Counted from the first letter of the stretch, positions 21,801-34,718 are shown. The stretch is 64,000 nt of DNA from Ipomoea triloba (GCF_003576645.1 NC_044924.1:1164046-1228045); one strand, 5' to 3'. Translations and numbers: made by a program. The notes: generated by a model not told the origin, from the letters alone.

Positions 21801-24800
21801 TTTCAGTTGTCATTGATTTCAATCTAAGAAAATGGGATGTGGTTGTAATTTGGAAATAACCTAGAAAAAACTATGAATTTATTACGGGGGGACAATTTTC
21901 ACTTGTCTTCCCAAAACCCAAAGTAAAAAGCAGGACACTTTTTGAGGGAAGGGGGAAGTACAATAGTAAATTTGCAGCTTATTTAGTTTCTTCAAATCAT
22001 GTTTTACAGAATATCTGGACACATTTGATGCTAGTTCAGCACCTCAAGAGTCGAGAATTCATCCACAGAAACTGTTCTCTGAGCCACTTAGGATTGTTGA
22101 AAAATATCCTGCAGGGGAGGGTGATGACCTAAAGAAAAAGCACATGGTTTGCATTAATTGGCTTCTTTCTGAGAAGCCACTAGATTTGGAAACTGAGCTT
22201 GCTCTGGGTTTTTTGGATCATTTGCTGTTGGGAACTCCTGCTTCTCCTTTAAGGAAAATCTTGTTGGAAAGTGGTTTAGGTGATGCTATTGTTGGGGGCG
22301 GGGTAGAAGATGAGCTTCTTCAGCCTCAATTTAGCATTGGGTTGAAGGGTGTTTCGGAAGAAAACATTCAAAAAGTAGAAGAATTGGTAATGAGTACCCT
22401 AAAAAATTTGGCAGAAGAAGGTTTCAATTCAGATGCTGTGGAGGCATCAATGAACACAATTGAGTTCTCTCTTAGGGAGAATAACACTGGCTCATTCCCT
22501 CGTGGACTGGCGTTGATGCTCCGCTCCATTGTAAGGGATAAATATCATTTACTAATCTTTGTTTTCTTCCTTTTTATATGCACTCGCATTATGTTCTTAT
22601 TCTTAATGGCACTTCTTCCAGGGGAAATGGGTTTATGATATGGATCCATTTGAACCACTAAAATATCAGAAACCTCTTGAAGACCTGAAATCCAGAATAG
22701 CCAAGGAAGGATCCAAAGCTGTTTTTGCTCCTTTAATAGAACAATTCATCTTGACTAACCCACATCGAGTGACTGTTGAGATGCAGGTAGTTATTGTAAT
22801 GATTTTGTTTCATGTAAGATGGTAATGTGTTCTTGTGTTTTAAAAAATATATGCTATTACATAACAGCCTGATCCTGAGAAGGCTTCCCGTGATGAAGCA
22901 ACTGAAAAAGAAATCCTGAATAAAGTGAAATCAAGCATGACACAGGAGGATCTTGCAGAGTTGGCACGTGCTACACATGAGCTACGACTGAAGCAAGAAA
23001 CACCTGACCCTCCAGAAGCCCTGAAAGTTGTACCAAGTCTCTCTCTACAAGATATTCCCAAAAAGCCTGTACATGTTCCGATTGAGGTAATTGAGTTCCT
23101 TTTGTTATCAGTGGATTCAACAACATGCTTGCTACTCTTCTTAGTCTAAGCTTATTGAAGTTGTGACTGTAGGTTGGTGATATCAATGGAACAAAAGTTT
23201 TGCGACATGACCTCTTTACAAATGATATCCTTTATGCTGAAATTGTTTTCAATATGAGCTTGTTGAAGCCAGAGCTTGTTCCATTGGTTCCACTTTTCTG
23301 GTGAGTTTCCTGCTTGAAAATTGTGCTCCATCTTTTCTTTGTCTTGCTATTATTATGTGACAAGATTTGTAGTGGGTCCAAAAGTGAAGTGAATGATTAA
23401 TTTTTCATAGATATGAAATCCTATATACGTATAAAATTGAGTCTTACTTCTATATTCTCTTTTGAAGAATGCTCTCAATCATCATGATTCCTATCCTAGG
23501 CTTTCCAGTATGTTTTATGGTGAGCAGCCTGGAAGTCTACTTGGTGGCTATTATGATAAAACTTTATATGGATCCAATATTGTAAAAGCTGAAGGGTCAC
23601 ACTTGTGTGAGACCGTCTCACGGATCCATGAGATGGGCCTGGTCAATATGAGAAAAACGTAATACTAATTAGGAATAAAGTGTGTGTTACTTATAAGGGA
23701 ATGATATACTTTTGAGGACAAATGTAATACTTTTACATTTTGATATAAAAGTATTACATTTTCCCTGATAAGTAATGTTGGCAAGTGTTTGTTTCAGTAT
23801 AAGTATTGCATTTTCATATTGACCCGACCTGTCTCACTCAAGTTTTTGCCAAAGCTGAAATATAGTTAAACATTGGACTTTTTTTTTCTTCTTTTTTCGG
23901 GAAGTTAGTAGAATACAAAAATGGTGAAGTGGAATTTGTGTTCCAGTTGAAATGTTTTCCAAGCTGAAAAATAGAAGCAAAATTCCAACTTGTCACACTT
24001 TTTAACAAAGTTGGAAAACATCTCCACTGTGTTTTCAAAGCAGAAAACAGGCAGGCAGACACTATGTTTTACTGTTCACCCTCCTTTTGCTTTCTGCCTG
24101 TTCAGCTGCTTTTTTGTTTCCTCCCTATTCTCCGATTTTGTTTTCCAATTGGAGTATATTGGGTTTGGACAGTCAGTTTAATACATATGCAGATAGACAT
24201 ATATGCTTTGACAAAAAAAATACTGGTCTTATGAATTGCTTAATAGTCAGTCACTGCTGGAGATGGGAACAAAGGACTTGGACTTTGTTCAGCTGAATCA
24301 GTTGATTGGAAGAAAAACTGGAGGGATTTCAGTGTATCCTATGACCTCATCAGTGCGGGGTAAGGTAGATCCATGTTGCCATATGATTGTTCGAGGCAAA
24401 TCCATGTCTGGACGAATTGAAGATCTATTCAACTTGGTAAGTCCAGTTTTCACATGACTGATTGCAAGTGATTAATGGTTATGGTTCAATTTGTAGGGGA
24501 GTTTGAGGCACTTGAGTAAAGCTTTTCTTACTATCCATTGGCAAATTAACGTTTCACTATCCATTCATTTGTGGTTGCTGTAGATGAACTGTGTTATTCA
24601 AGATGTCAAGCTCACTGACCAAAAAAGATTCAAGCAGTTTGTTTCTCAAAGCAAAGCTAGAATGGAGGTATCTGATTTGTTTAATTGTTTTGGGAGAAGA
24701 AATCTGATGTTAATATGGGATATTTCCTATTATCTAATTTCATTGTCTTTTCATTCCAGAACCGACTAAGAGGCAGTGGTCATAGCATTGCAGCTGCTAG

Positions 24801-26990
24801 GATGGATGCAAAACTTAACGTTGCAGGGTGGCTGTCTGAACAAATGGGTGGTGTCAGGTTAGAGATATGATGTTTTGTTTTGTTTGTTTTTTTATTGGAT
24901 GGTTTGTGGGGAACTGGGAATAGTACTGGGCCCAAAAGTCAGTTGATTATAGCCTACAAGCTATGATGCTAGTATTTCTGTCTAATGGTATTGATCTTTG
25001 AGCAAGAGTAGATCATTTTAATTACTCCGTATTTTCTAGTATAGCTACCAGTACTGTGGAGTGATCTTAAACACAGGATTGGTTAAACACGATTCTCTAG
25101 TATCTGCAATCATGTATAGCTTTTATTAGTAATAATTTAATTGCCATCTCCTGATTGCCAAACATTATGATACTAGTACTAGTAATCTGGTGTATTTTGT
25201 TTTTTTGCTCTCACCTCTTGATGTTGAAGAAACTATGAAGCAGACTTCATTTCCCCTTTGCAAATGTGCAATTTAGCCACACTGTGTAGTTTATCAGCTT
25301 TATCAGATCACTTGAAGTAATACTCTCTCATTGAATGTGCTTGCAGCTATTTGGAATTTCTGAGAAACCTTGAAGTAAAAGTTGATAACAATTGGCCAGA
25401 AATTTCATCATCTCTTGAAGAGATACGGAGATCCCTATTTTCGAAGGATGGGTGCCTGGTTAATCTAACAGCTGACGAGAAAAATCTAATGAATGCTGAG
25501 AAACATGTTGGTTCATTCCTCGATTTGCTTCCTAGTAAGTCTCTAGCAGAACCTACAGTATGGAATGCACGGCTTTCTCCTACAAATGAAGCTATAGTTG
25601 TCCCTACTCAAGTAAGTTTATTCTCTTATGTATTGCTTCTAAGATTTTTTATGCTTTTTTTTTTTTGTTAATAAAGATAATAAACCTACACTTTGTTTCC
25701 CAGGTAAATTATGTTGGGAAAGCAGCAAATCTCTTTGATGCAGGCTATAAACTTAAGGGTAGTGCATATGTTATTTCAAAGTACATAAGCAATACATGGC
25801 TGTGGGATCGTGTACGAGTCAGTGGTGGAGCTTATGGAGGATTTTGTGATTTTGACACCCACTCTGGTATACTTGTTATTGCCTGTCATTTGCAGTTATT
25901 ATTCTTTACTTCCATTTATTCATCTCTGTACTTTGATATCTCTTTCTTCAGGTGTATTCTCATTTTTGTCTTATCGCGATCCAAATTTGATGAAGACACT
26001 TAATGTGTATGATGGAACAAGTGATTTCCTGAGAGAACTTGAAATGGATGATGATACTCTAACGAAGGCAATTATTGGAACAATTGGTGATGTTGATGCA
26101 TACCAGCTACCTGATGCAAAAGGATACAGTAGGTAAGAATTTTCCTATACTCCCATATCTGTAAAGAACTTCCCTTTTTGGCAATGTGAACATTTGTCAC
26201 ATTTAGCTAGTATTCACTGATAAGATGAAAAGGGTTGGTGGAGGAATTTCATTTCTCTTTTTGATGTACAATATCTACCTTAAAGCCAAACAAGTGGGGT
26301 TGGTAGAGTACATTAGCTATAATAAAAGTAGTTATGGAGGTTCATTTTTAGGAAGTAGGCAAATATTCAAATCTGTTTAGTCTAACATCAAATGCCTGTG
26401 CACTTAGCATAATAGCTAATGGTTTTCACTGCTTTCAGTTTACTTCGATATTTATTGGGGGTTACTGAAGAAGAAAGGCAATTGAGGCGCGAAGAAATAT
26501 TATCCACAAGGTAAAACAGACTTGATTTATATTTGTGGGTGTCAATCTAGAATATGATTTGTAAAGTGCTGTGATGTTTAATTTACATTATCTTGCAGCC
26601 TCTTGACAATCTCTCTTTTAGCTTTAATTCATAACCTAATAATCCAGAAGGTTCTCAGAAGTGTAAAGATTAATCATAATTTATTAATTGTTACATGAAT
26701 TGGGTCATAAAAGTCATCCATTCTTGCATTCAGTCTTTTGATACACTGATAGAATAAATGAATGCATTGGAATTGGATTAGTGGTCTTATGACTCTGAGT
26801 TTCAAAGAAACAATGAAAACATATTTGGGTTGTTTTTCTTGTATTTAGGCTGGCCGATTTCAAGGAATTTGCAGATGCAATCCAAGCAGTAAAAGATCAA
26901 GGGGTCGTGGTTGCCGTGGCTTCACCAGATGATGTTGATGCTGCCAACAAGGAACACCCCAACTTCTTTGAAGTAAATAAAGCACTATGA
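18880..26990 (+). CDS. PREP1: Presequence protease (PreP), M16C zinc metallopeptidase
   Basis: Nineteen GT-AG exons join in frame: 18880-19159, 19241-19424, 19778-19952, 20027-20159, 20271-20341, 20600-20683, 21230-21320, 22010-22530, 22622-22786, 22868-23086, 23173-23300, 24247-24436, 24584-24667, 24760-24857, 25347-25611, 25704-25866, 25952-26132, 26439-26510 and 26849-26990. They total 3246 nt (1081 residues), the usual size of plant PreP. The first 85-90 residues are Ser/Arg-rich and lack acids, a transit peptide; Arabidopsis PreP is dually targeted to mitochondria and chloroplasts. The inverted zinc motif HILEH is at residues 163-167, with the distal Glu at 263 (VVFNEMKG). The C-terminal half carries GRKTGGISVYP and RVRVSGGAYGGFCDFD, which build the second half of the chamber. 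PreP degrades cleaved targeting peptides and other short unfolded peptides. The model looks complete and functional. Confidence 0.96.
23594..23850. mobile_element. MULE-like MITE in PreP intron 11 (9-bp TSD)
   Basis: The 257-bp element lies in intron 11 of PreP (23301-24246). TIRs are GGGTCACACTTGTGTGAGAC and, read in reverse from the other end, GGCAAAAACTTGAGTGAGAC. The 9-bp AAAGCTGAA flanks it at 23585-23593 and 23851-23859. TIR vocabulary and TSD length match the element at 62641-62813, so both belong to one family of Mutator-like MITEs. Confidence 0.82.
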
Positions 26991-28032
26991 GAAGAGTAAT
27001 TTTTCCTTTCCTGATTGTCTTATCACAAATTCACACAATAGATACACCCCCGCAGTACCATCATTTGTCTTGCACTGAACAGCTTAGGAATAACAATTTT
27101 TATCCCCTCCCACCCTCTCCCTTTTTTCTTTTAGTATTTGGAGGAGTGGTGGAGGTTGGCACCTCAAACTAAGTTTTATTTGTAGATACTTCATATATTG
27201 CCTGCATGAGATTTGGAGTAAAAAGTTTCTGAGGTGCACATTACCCTTTTACCAGATGTGAATGCAATGACTATTTAGTTGAATATCTCAAACTAGTAGA
27301 AAACATAGCCAAAATGTTACACAGTAAAAATAAAATGCGGTAATATGTAGTCCACATGTTATGTTTACTTAGGATTTTTTACACTCGATTTACTTGCCAT
27401 GGTGAAATTTATAGTCAGCTGTGCAGAGCATATTTGACTCCACCTCTGAAACTCTGAAGCTACTTGGAATCCGTGTAACGTTTCCCTTCCATGATAAACA
27501 TTATTGAGTTATTGAATTGTACTATGGTTCCGTAGAGCTTATAATTAGGTACGGATCTGCTTTGCTTTTGAGCGACACTGTCATTTTACCTTTGCCTAGC
27601 CAATTCATATCTGAATTAGGACCACAGCTCGTCGCTCTCATATGTTAAGGTATATAGAAATTGGTCTTAAAAGTTATTGAATTTGGAACTAGTTTTTTTA
27701 GAAGATAATTTGTAGCACCCAATGGCACTGCCGTTTTTAATCAACATAGTCGTTTCTCTGTCCACAATCTGCGTTTAGAATTACCCGTTAATTGCTATAT
27801 TATGAAAATCGCATTCTGAATACTTATTTGTGAAAAATAAGAAGGCGCCACAAAAGCAGACGAAAAGTTGTATTGCAAATTGTTTTTTAAAATGAAAGGG
27901 GGGCGAACCAATGTTTATTTTCATTCCTTGTTTACTTTACATTTTGAGCATGAAAACATTTGATCCTTTATTTTGACAGTGAGTACTAGGTTATATAAAA
28001 ATACAATTACATACTCGGACAAGATAATCTAT

Positions 28033-28321
28033 GTTTCTTCTTCACTAGAATACATAGAAAGATATAAAGAATATGTTCAATAATTATGTTTCTTCTTCAC
28101 TAGAATACATAGAAAGAGATAAGAATATGTACTAATGGCTAATGGAGAATGTGATGTGCAATTTTTGTCGTATGATTCTCTAAAGAAAGAATACTACTTC
28201 ACAAATCACAAGTGGTCCTTTGTTTAGAAGAGAACAGAGTAAACATATTTTTTTCTTTCAAAGGAAGAAAAGTCACAATAGAGTAAACATATTTTTTTCT
28301 TCCAAATGAAGGAAAGTCACA
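28033..28321. repeat. Two pairs of short tandem repeats
   Basis: A unit of about 55 bp with TTCTTCACTAGAATACATAG and then a unit of about 43 bp with GAGTAAACATATTTTTTTCT and AAAGTCACAAT are each present twice, side by side. Confidence 0.6.
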
Positions 28322-29304
28322 ATTTTAGTTACATGCATCTAGAAAAAGTAATGTTAACAAAACAATATAGATTGGAAACTCTTATAGGGAAGTTTAAGAA
28401 AATGAAAACCATAATGTATTACATTTTACACCATATTATACTGTATACAATGTAAAATTGTTCATTTTTTCTTCTTAATTTTTTTACATTATTCTTTCTT
28501 CCAGACTCCGCCACCCTGCCACCTTTATATTTCTATGTTTTTAACTTTTTACCATACCGCTCCACTAGTCACTACGGTAGAAACTTCCAATACTCTAAAT
28601 CGTACAACCACTCAATCAGCATGAATATCTCTGAAAAGACCAATCTCTGCGTCTTCTGCCCCCAACTACATTGCATGACAAAAATATTCTTCTGATTTCT
28701 GCTACATTTACTTACCCCAAAGAAGCAGAAATTGTATTAGGCCTGTTGCTTGAGTGCTTGATATGGTTTTTAATCAATGATATATAACATTTTTTTAACA
28801 AAAATGTTGTGAATAATAGAATTGTTGAATAGGCAATTTTAATTTGATTTTTTTTTTAAAGGACTAAAACGGTTAAGAATTCACGTACATTACATCACCG
28901 CTTAAAATGTTTCGCCTTTGCTTGATCCAAAGAAAGGACCAAAACGGTTGTTCTTGCATAATACACGTGTCTTCCACTCATTAGCTACGTGAGCGGTAAT
29001 CATTCTCATGAGTCTGCTGCATTTTAACAACGGCATTCCCATGTGCACTGCCACCGTAACGGAGCCTGGACCACATCTTCTATTCATCATTTTATCCATC
29101 GTCTGGAGTATAACCGCCTCTTTTAATCTCCACCCTCCGATCTAATCTATTTCAGTCAAATCCCCCATTTGCCCCCATGAACTTCACTATAATTTCCATT
29201 TTGCCCATATTCTGAATTTTTCACTCACTCCCCCGGCTAGTGTGAGTGACACAAAAGACAGCTCTTTCTGCTCGCTTTTCACGCATAAAAAGATACATTG
29301 CATG

Positions 29305-29312
29305 TATATATA
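29305..29312 (+). promoter_or_regulatory. TATA box of the KRP gene
   Basis: TATATATA lies about 54 bp before the ATG at 29366. Confidence 0.5.
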
Positions 29313-29365
29313 TGTGTGTATATACAGTGGCAGTTTTCTAGTTGTGTAGAGAGTTTCTGAAAGAG

Positions 29366-30458
29366 ATGGAAGAGTACTTGAGGTGTAGAAGATGTGAACG
29401 AGTCGGGGAGACGACAACGGCTGCGGCGACGGAGGCGGGAGTTGGAAATGGTGCTGCTGTGCGGATGAAAGCTAGGGAGGTCACGAGCTTCAGCTCAAAT
29501 AAGCGGAGAAAGGTTTATTCTCAGTTCGATGATCGCAAGATGAACTGGTCGTCGGAGAATTCTGTTTTTCCGGCCACCTCCGTGACGTCAAGGTGCTCAA
29601 GCTGCGAGTCTAGCGACGTGGCGAAAAATATTTTGGATCTGAAGGTGGAAAAATTTTCAAAATTTTAACACAGTCGTCTTTCCTGTGAATTTATTGCTCC
29701 TTCAAAATTTCTGTTTCTAATGCTTTAATTGCTTGGAATTTAATTTTACGTTTTTAAATTTTGAATTTCAGGGAGAGGTTTTTGAAACGGACGATACAGC
29801 TCATTGCAACGGCAGATTGAGGTACATAACATTTTCAAAATTTCTCCTTAAGAAATTCAGTCATTCCGTTGTATATTGCTTTGGACGTCTACATGTGCGT
29901 ATACTGTATACAGGCATTCTGTTGTGTTGAATACTCGATAATAGCTTCTCTTAAACTCAGGAAGCTAAGGTTTTGTTTTCTGTTTTGCAGTAGAGAGACG
30001 ACGCCAACCACCGAGCTTCGCCGAGACTCGGTAACAGAAATGGAGTCCTCATCAACCACAAAGAATGTTTCAATGGCGGCGACCTCTCCTCAGAAACCTT
30101 CAACAATGGAGATGCCTTCCGCGGAAGAGATTGAAGAATTCTTCTCAGCTGCTGAAAAATACGAGCAAGAGAGGTTCAAGCAAAAGTAAGTCATATACGG
30201 CACTTAATTGTTCATTCTAGTATGTATCTCCAGTTTCGCCTTCAGCCAAATAAGAACAGAATAGAACTTGCACGTTACTGAAAATCCACTGGTGAATGGT
30301 GATGGATTGATGGTTGTCGTTGCTGCAGGTACAACTATGATGTAGTGAAGGACGTGCCTCTGGAAGGGCGGTACGAGTGGGTTCCCTTAAAGCCTTGTTC
30401 ACATGTCATCAAAGCCTGCGAAGAAGAACATGACATGATTGCTGCCTTTAACAATTGA
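29366..30458 (+). CDS. KRP: KRP/ICK-type cyclin-dependent kinase inhibitor
   Basis: Exons 29366-29644, 29772-29821, 29991-30185 and 30329-30458 join in frame (654 nt, 217 residues). The C-terminal inhibitory domain is clear: EEIEEFFSAAEKYEQERFKQ, then KYNYDVVKDVPLEGRYEWVP and LKP ending at residue 197. This is the region with which plant KRPs bind and inhibit CDKA/CYCD complexes in the nucleus. The N-terminus MEEYLRCRRCERVGE and the Ser/Thr-rich middle with SFSSNKRRKV (a likely nuclear signal) fit the family. Most KRPs I know end at or close to the LKP-equivalent. Here the frame continues for 20 residues (CSHVIKACEEEHDMIAAFNN) before TGA. A second in-frame ATG lies 24 bp upstream (29342), but 29366 gives the usual start. 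Confidence 0.92.
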
Positions 30459-31795
30459 TCATCATGTGGTCACCTCACCCGGCCCGTAACTTAGCTGCTC
30501 AGCTCTCTACTTTTTATCTTAATTTAGTTCCCTGCATACCTTAATCAATTGCTTTGTACATGCATATATTATTGCAATTTCCATTTCCATTTCCATTTAC
30601 ATATGAAGAATTGATCCAACCTCTAACATCTATCAATCTATGCTTGATTAGATCTTATAGCAACTCTATCTTTATTTGTATATATTATTTTCAGAAGCAT
30701 TATCTTTGATACACTACCACACAGTGTAAGCACAGTTGTTCATAGTTTGAGATCAGATCTACCAGTACTAGAAGACACTGTGGGGGTACTCTATCGAACT
30801 GAATGATACGTGTTAGGTTAGCTGGTTAGGTGTAGCTAGCTTTACAGTAAAATTAAAACCACCGTAGTACAATTGTGTTGTTTATTGAGAAGGGAAAAAA
30901 AGTTAGTTTTTTGCAGTGGTTACTATAAATAACAATGAAAGCCGTTTTTATTTCCTAACAAAGGTGCTGCGCTATAGGCTGTGAGAGGATAGTGATACCA
31001 CTGTATGTATGTAGTGGCGCGTTTCAAGGAATAGGGCCATTTAGTTGCATGGAGAGCACGACAATAGTGGTGGGGGCATGTGAGTTAGCTCCGGATAAGA
31101 ATTGTGATTTTATTGAGGATTTTGTCGTTTGCTCTCTGGAATAGAGGAAAGTAGGGGAGTAAATTTGGGATAGAAAGCGGCTATAAAAGGGTCGTCCATC
31201 GTTTTTGTTATGGATTTATCTGATCTGCTGTTGCATTTAATAGATGTGGTACGTACACAATCATTAATGATCATATAACATGAAAACTCGACATTAATTC
31301 TTGACAGTGCTAGCTTGAGAGTGAGGGGTAACATTATGGGAATTGGGAAGAAGAGGTGAGCGAGAGGGATTGACATTGAGACTTGAGAGTGAGGCACGTG
31401 CCGTGGGGAAGTGGGTTTGGGGTTTCACTTCACTTTCATGTGCTTTGGATCTGATGCCACAGTTGTCTACAGCATCAAGATAGAGAGGTACAGAATGTTG
31501 CATTGAGTTCTTAAAGGGTAAATAATGGCATGGCATGCGTAAATTACTAATTAGATATTTCACTTATTTTTATATTTACACTTATACCCACTCGAATAAA
31601 ATATGTGAGCCGATCTGGTGGATGGTTCCTTGTAAAATATATAAAAGTTTTCCCTTTTTCTCCCATCATGAAACAGACTACTTCTTCTAGACTCTGGATT
31701 CATGTGATCATTTTGGACTATTACTCTGTTTATTATAATCGCGCCAATTTGTATTGGACAACTCTTTCAATGTGGTTGCATGTGAGTAATATATA

Positions 31796-32123
31796 TAAAA
31801 TAAACGCGAAATCCGGCGGTGGGTGGACTCCGGCTCGCCGCCACGAACCACGCCGTTGTTAGGTATCGGTGGAGTTTCGAAGAAGAAAAACAATTCTGTT
31901 AAGACTTATGGCCACAGGCCACTGAATGGATTCTGGTCAGAGGCTTTGATTTGGGTCAGTGCGTGTGAGCTGCCGGGAATGAACTTGGGATGTTGATTTT
32001 GTAGTATTTTGGGCCTAGAGGCTAGGCCTAGTTTGGTCATGATGTAGCCCTTTCGTTTTCAAATTGACAAATTCGTTTCTTTTGCAATTTGACCTTTTTT
32101 TGGGAGAGATTTGCGATTTGACC

Positions 32124-32213
<90 letters not shown>

Positions 32214-32880
32214 AATGTTTGGTGTGTCTCTCTAAATCATCATGTCTCTTTTTATTTAAAAAAAAAAAAGAGAAAGAAAATAAACTCCTTATCATTTCTT
32301 TAAGAATAAGAGCCAAATAGGTCACTCAATTACAATTAGGTCACTGAACTCAAAAAGTTACAATTAGATTCCTAAACATCACAAATATCTATATAGACAT
32401 TTGTATGTGTAATTGTCAATTGTCTACCACGATCAAATTTAATTTTTTTAGTTTTATTTATTTATAATATAATATGTAATATAAATTATAATGTTGAATA
32501 TATAATGAATATTAGGTGAGAATGTAAAGTAGAAATATCCCTAATTATTGTAGATGGTCTCATAATTCTAACATTCTTTTCTTCAAAATGACACCTACAG
32601 TCCTACAACAGCATCAAGTACAAATTGAATGATAGAAATTGCTGAATTCAATAACCTAAATTTCTTGTATTCGCATGCTAGAATAATATAAGGAATTTTA
32701 GTATTAATTTGTTTAACAATTATCAATTCTATCATACTTTGAAATTTAAATGAAAAAAAAAAAACGACAATAAGCAAAAATCTTGCACATATGCCAAACT
32801 TGTTTTATCCAAAACTTTCACCACCTATGTTGTTTTTGAAAATAATTTTCGTTTTTCATTTACAAAATTTAAATACTTTC
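31796..32880. repeat. Duplicated flank, copy A (two blocks)
   Basis: Block 1 (31796-31907; AAATAAACGCG, GGCTCGCCGCCACGAA, GTTGTTAGGTATCGG, GGAGTTTCGAAGAAGA) and block 2 (32586-32880; CATCAAGTACAAATTGAAT, TAACCTAAATTTCTTGTATT, ATGCCAAACTTGTTTTATCC) recur in the same order and orientation at 36064-36660. The 680 bp between the blocks here includes the TA microsatellite; in copy B the gap is only about 160 bp. Confidence 0.75.
32128..32205. repeat. (TA)n microsatellite
   Basis: An uninterrupted TA run of nearly 80 bp followed by a few CA repeats. The frames running through it encode only Tyr-Ile repeats and are artefacts. Confidence 0.95.
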
Positions 32881-32989
32881 TATTCTCAAAAAAAAAAAAA
32901 TTAAATACTTTCCTTTTTTATCATATACATCCTTTCGTCCCTTATTGCCAGATATCTCTATCCACTCCCCTCCTCTCGGCCAATACTTT

Positions 32990-34718
32990 TTATTCCTTTT
33001 TTCTAGTTCTCACCATCATTTTTCTTGGTTTCCTGCACAGAATATTGGTACCATATGAAGTATCAAATTCTAACTATAAAAAAAAAAAACTAAGCATAGA
33101 AGAAGAGATTATGCGGCAATAAATATATGATGAGTGGCATGCAGTTCAAAGGTCAATCAGCAAATATGCTATTAGGATCTAATGTATATTAACTATATAA
33201 CTCCTTTTCATGTGGTTAGAAAATTAAATGCATTATTCTTGTGCTCATCATCAAAAGGAAATGGGGAGAAAATATTTACCTTTTTTCTGATTCAGCTGAA
33301 GACTTTTTCTTCTTCTTGAGAGAAAGTGGATTCAGGTTCTGCACAACACAATACATAGCATAGCCATACAATGATTACATACAGTAGCATGCACATAGAA
33401 AAGTGAAGACCAAGAAAATTTAGATGATCTAAAATAGTGAGTTCTAAAATATTACACATTATTATTGTATATGGTAGTTGAATAAATCAAAAGGGAAATT
33501 ATAGTCAAAAGACCCCAAATTATTGACAAGAATTTATAGTTCAAATAAGTCCTACCTTGGTTTCTATTCTTTTTTCTTTTTTTTCACATTCTGGACCTCT
33601 AAGCCATGACCTTCCTCTTCTTCACTTGCTCCTTCATCAGACAATTCATCATCAGACCATTCATAATCAGACCATTCATCATCAGAGCATTTCCTCTTTT
33701 TCTCTATGTCAGTCACTCGTTCGAGAAATAAAGCTTTCCCAACTGGATATATAATAGAAACTCCATATATCTGCCACCACATAAAAGTTAGGTTAAAATT
33801 CGAAAGCTATTTAAAACAAACTAACTCTGCCCATCAATAAAATAACATATCAATCTTTACACATATGATTGTGGCTATGAAGACAAAAAATCTAGAAAGA
33901 TAGTTTTTAAGGAAAATTTTGTGAACAATCCAAGTCTAGAGATGTGATACTACTATCAAATTAGTACTAAATGGTTCAGCCTATACATCAGCCTTCATAT
34001 TTCAGAATTTTTACTCACTAAATTTAAGATTAAGCTTTGAAGCAACTGACAAGTCAAAAAGCACAGTTCAACAACCTGCCGAAGCCCTTCCAGTACATAA
34101 GGATCCCGTGAAGCAACATAAAAGTTCTCCAGATTGTTTCTCTCAACGACTTCACGTACGCAACTTCCACCATCGATGGGTATCTCATGATCACATCTGT
34201 AACAAATAAAGACCAGAGCTTTAGGTGCTGTATTCAGTCAGTTTCAAAGCTACAACTCCATCGTCACATATTCAATTGCAGAAAAACACATTAATTATAA
34301 TAGGTAAACATTAAAGGTTTACCTTACAGTTAAAAGGCTACTAGCTGCATCGAGTGTCATAGGATAGGTGTGTCGAAGGATTCTCTTCAACTTTGAGCTC
34401 TTCAACTCTTCAACGACACATCTGCAAACCCATAAATAAATAAATAAATAAAATTAAACACAAAACTACAAGCTACTTCCCCCAAAAAAAAAAAAAAAAA
34501 CAATTTTGAGTATCAGACCTGGTAGTGAAAAGTCTCACTGGAGCACCAAGAGTATTGGCAAGAGCAGTATGAGCCGGTGTCATTTTATAGACAAGCAAAT
34601 GGTGCATAAACATGCCATCACATAGAACCTTATAAAAACCAAAACAAGCCGGTGTTATTTGACGGGCAAGCAAATGTTGCAGAAAATTACGATGGCGCGT
34701 CTGCTTTTTCACTTTCAT
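32990..34718 (-). CDS. UTP23: rRNA-processing protein UTP23-like (PIN-like domain), divergent
   Basis: Exons 34718-34519, 34421-34323, 34196-34076, 33770-33597, 33338-33280 and 33032-32990 join in frame (696 nt, 231 residues). Family features are MKVKKQTRHR at the start, FYKVLCDGMFMHHLL, TALANTLGAPVRLFTTRCVV, RCDHE, NNLENFYVASRDP, PVGKALFLER, and the late NLNPLSLKKKKK followed by a basic tail. UTP23 is a small-subunit processome factor in the nucleolus that handles snR30/U17. Its PIN fold is usually nuclease-dead. The copy is short and unusual: after KKQTRHR the normal segment leading to ACFGF is replaced by FLQHLLARQITP, which resembles the later HHLLVYKMTPA of the same exon. An acidic EWSDDELSDEGASEEEE stretch sits in exon 4. 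The donor at the end of exon 4 (GAG|GTCCAG) is weak; without it the frame stops at 33564. Confidence 0.75.

Larger units (their letters stand above)
26991..29365. other. Intergenic region
   Basis: It includes the PreP 3' untranslated region. The only structured sequence I see is short direct repeats at 28033-28120 (TTCTTCACTAGAATACATAG twice) and 28236-28321 (GAGTAAACATATTTTTTTCT twice). The end is the KRP promoter with a TATA run at 29305-29312. The open frames at 28902-29099 and 29187-29417 on the minus strand have no supporting features. Confidence 0.6.
30459..32989. other. Intergenic region
   Basis: It spans from the KRP stop to the stop of the convergently oriented UTP23-like gene. The last 1.1 kb contains copy A of a duplicated segment (31796-31907 and 32586-32880) around a long TA microsatellite (32128-32205). 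Nothing coding was found; the frames at 31110-31563 on the minus strand lack codon or family support. Confidence 0.6.

Noticed and set aside
23462..23662. 66-residue frame in PreP intron 11 that could look like an extra exon
   Set aside because: The exons on either side join exactly in frame (VPLFC to QSLLEM) as in known PreP proteins, and the frame runs into the MITE.
32015..32325. Frames of repeated Tyr-Ile on both strands
   Set aside because: They translate the TA microsatellite.
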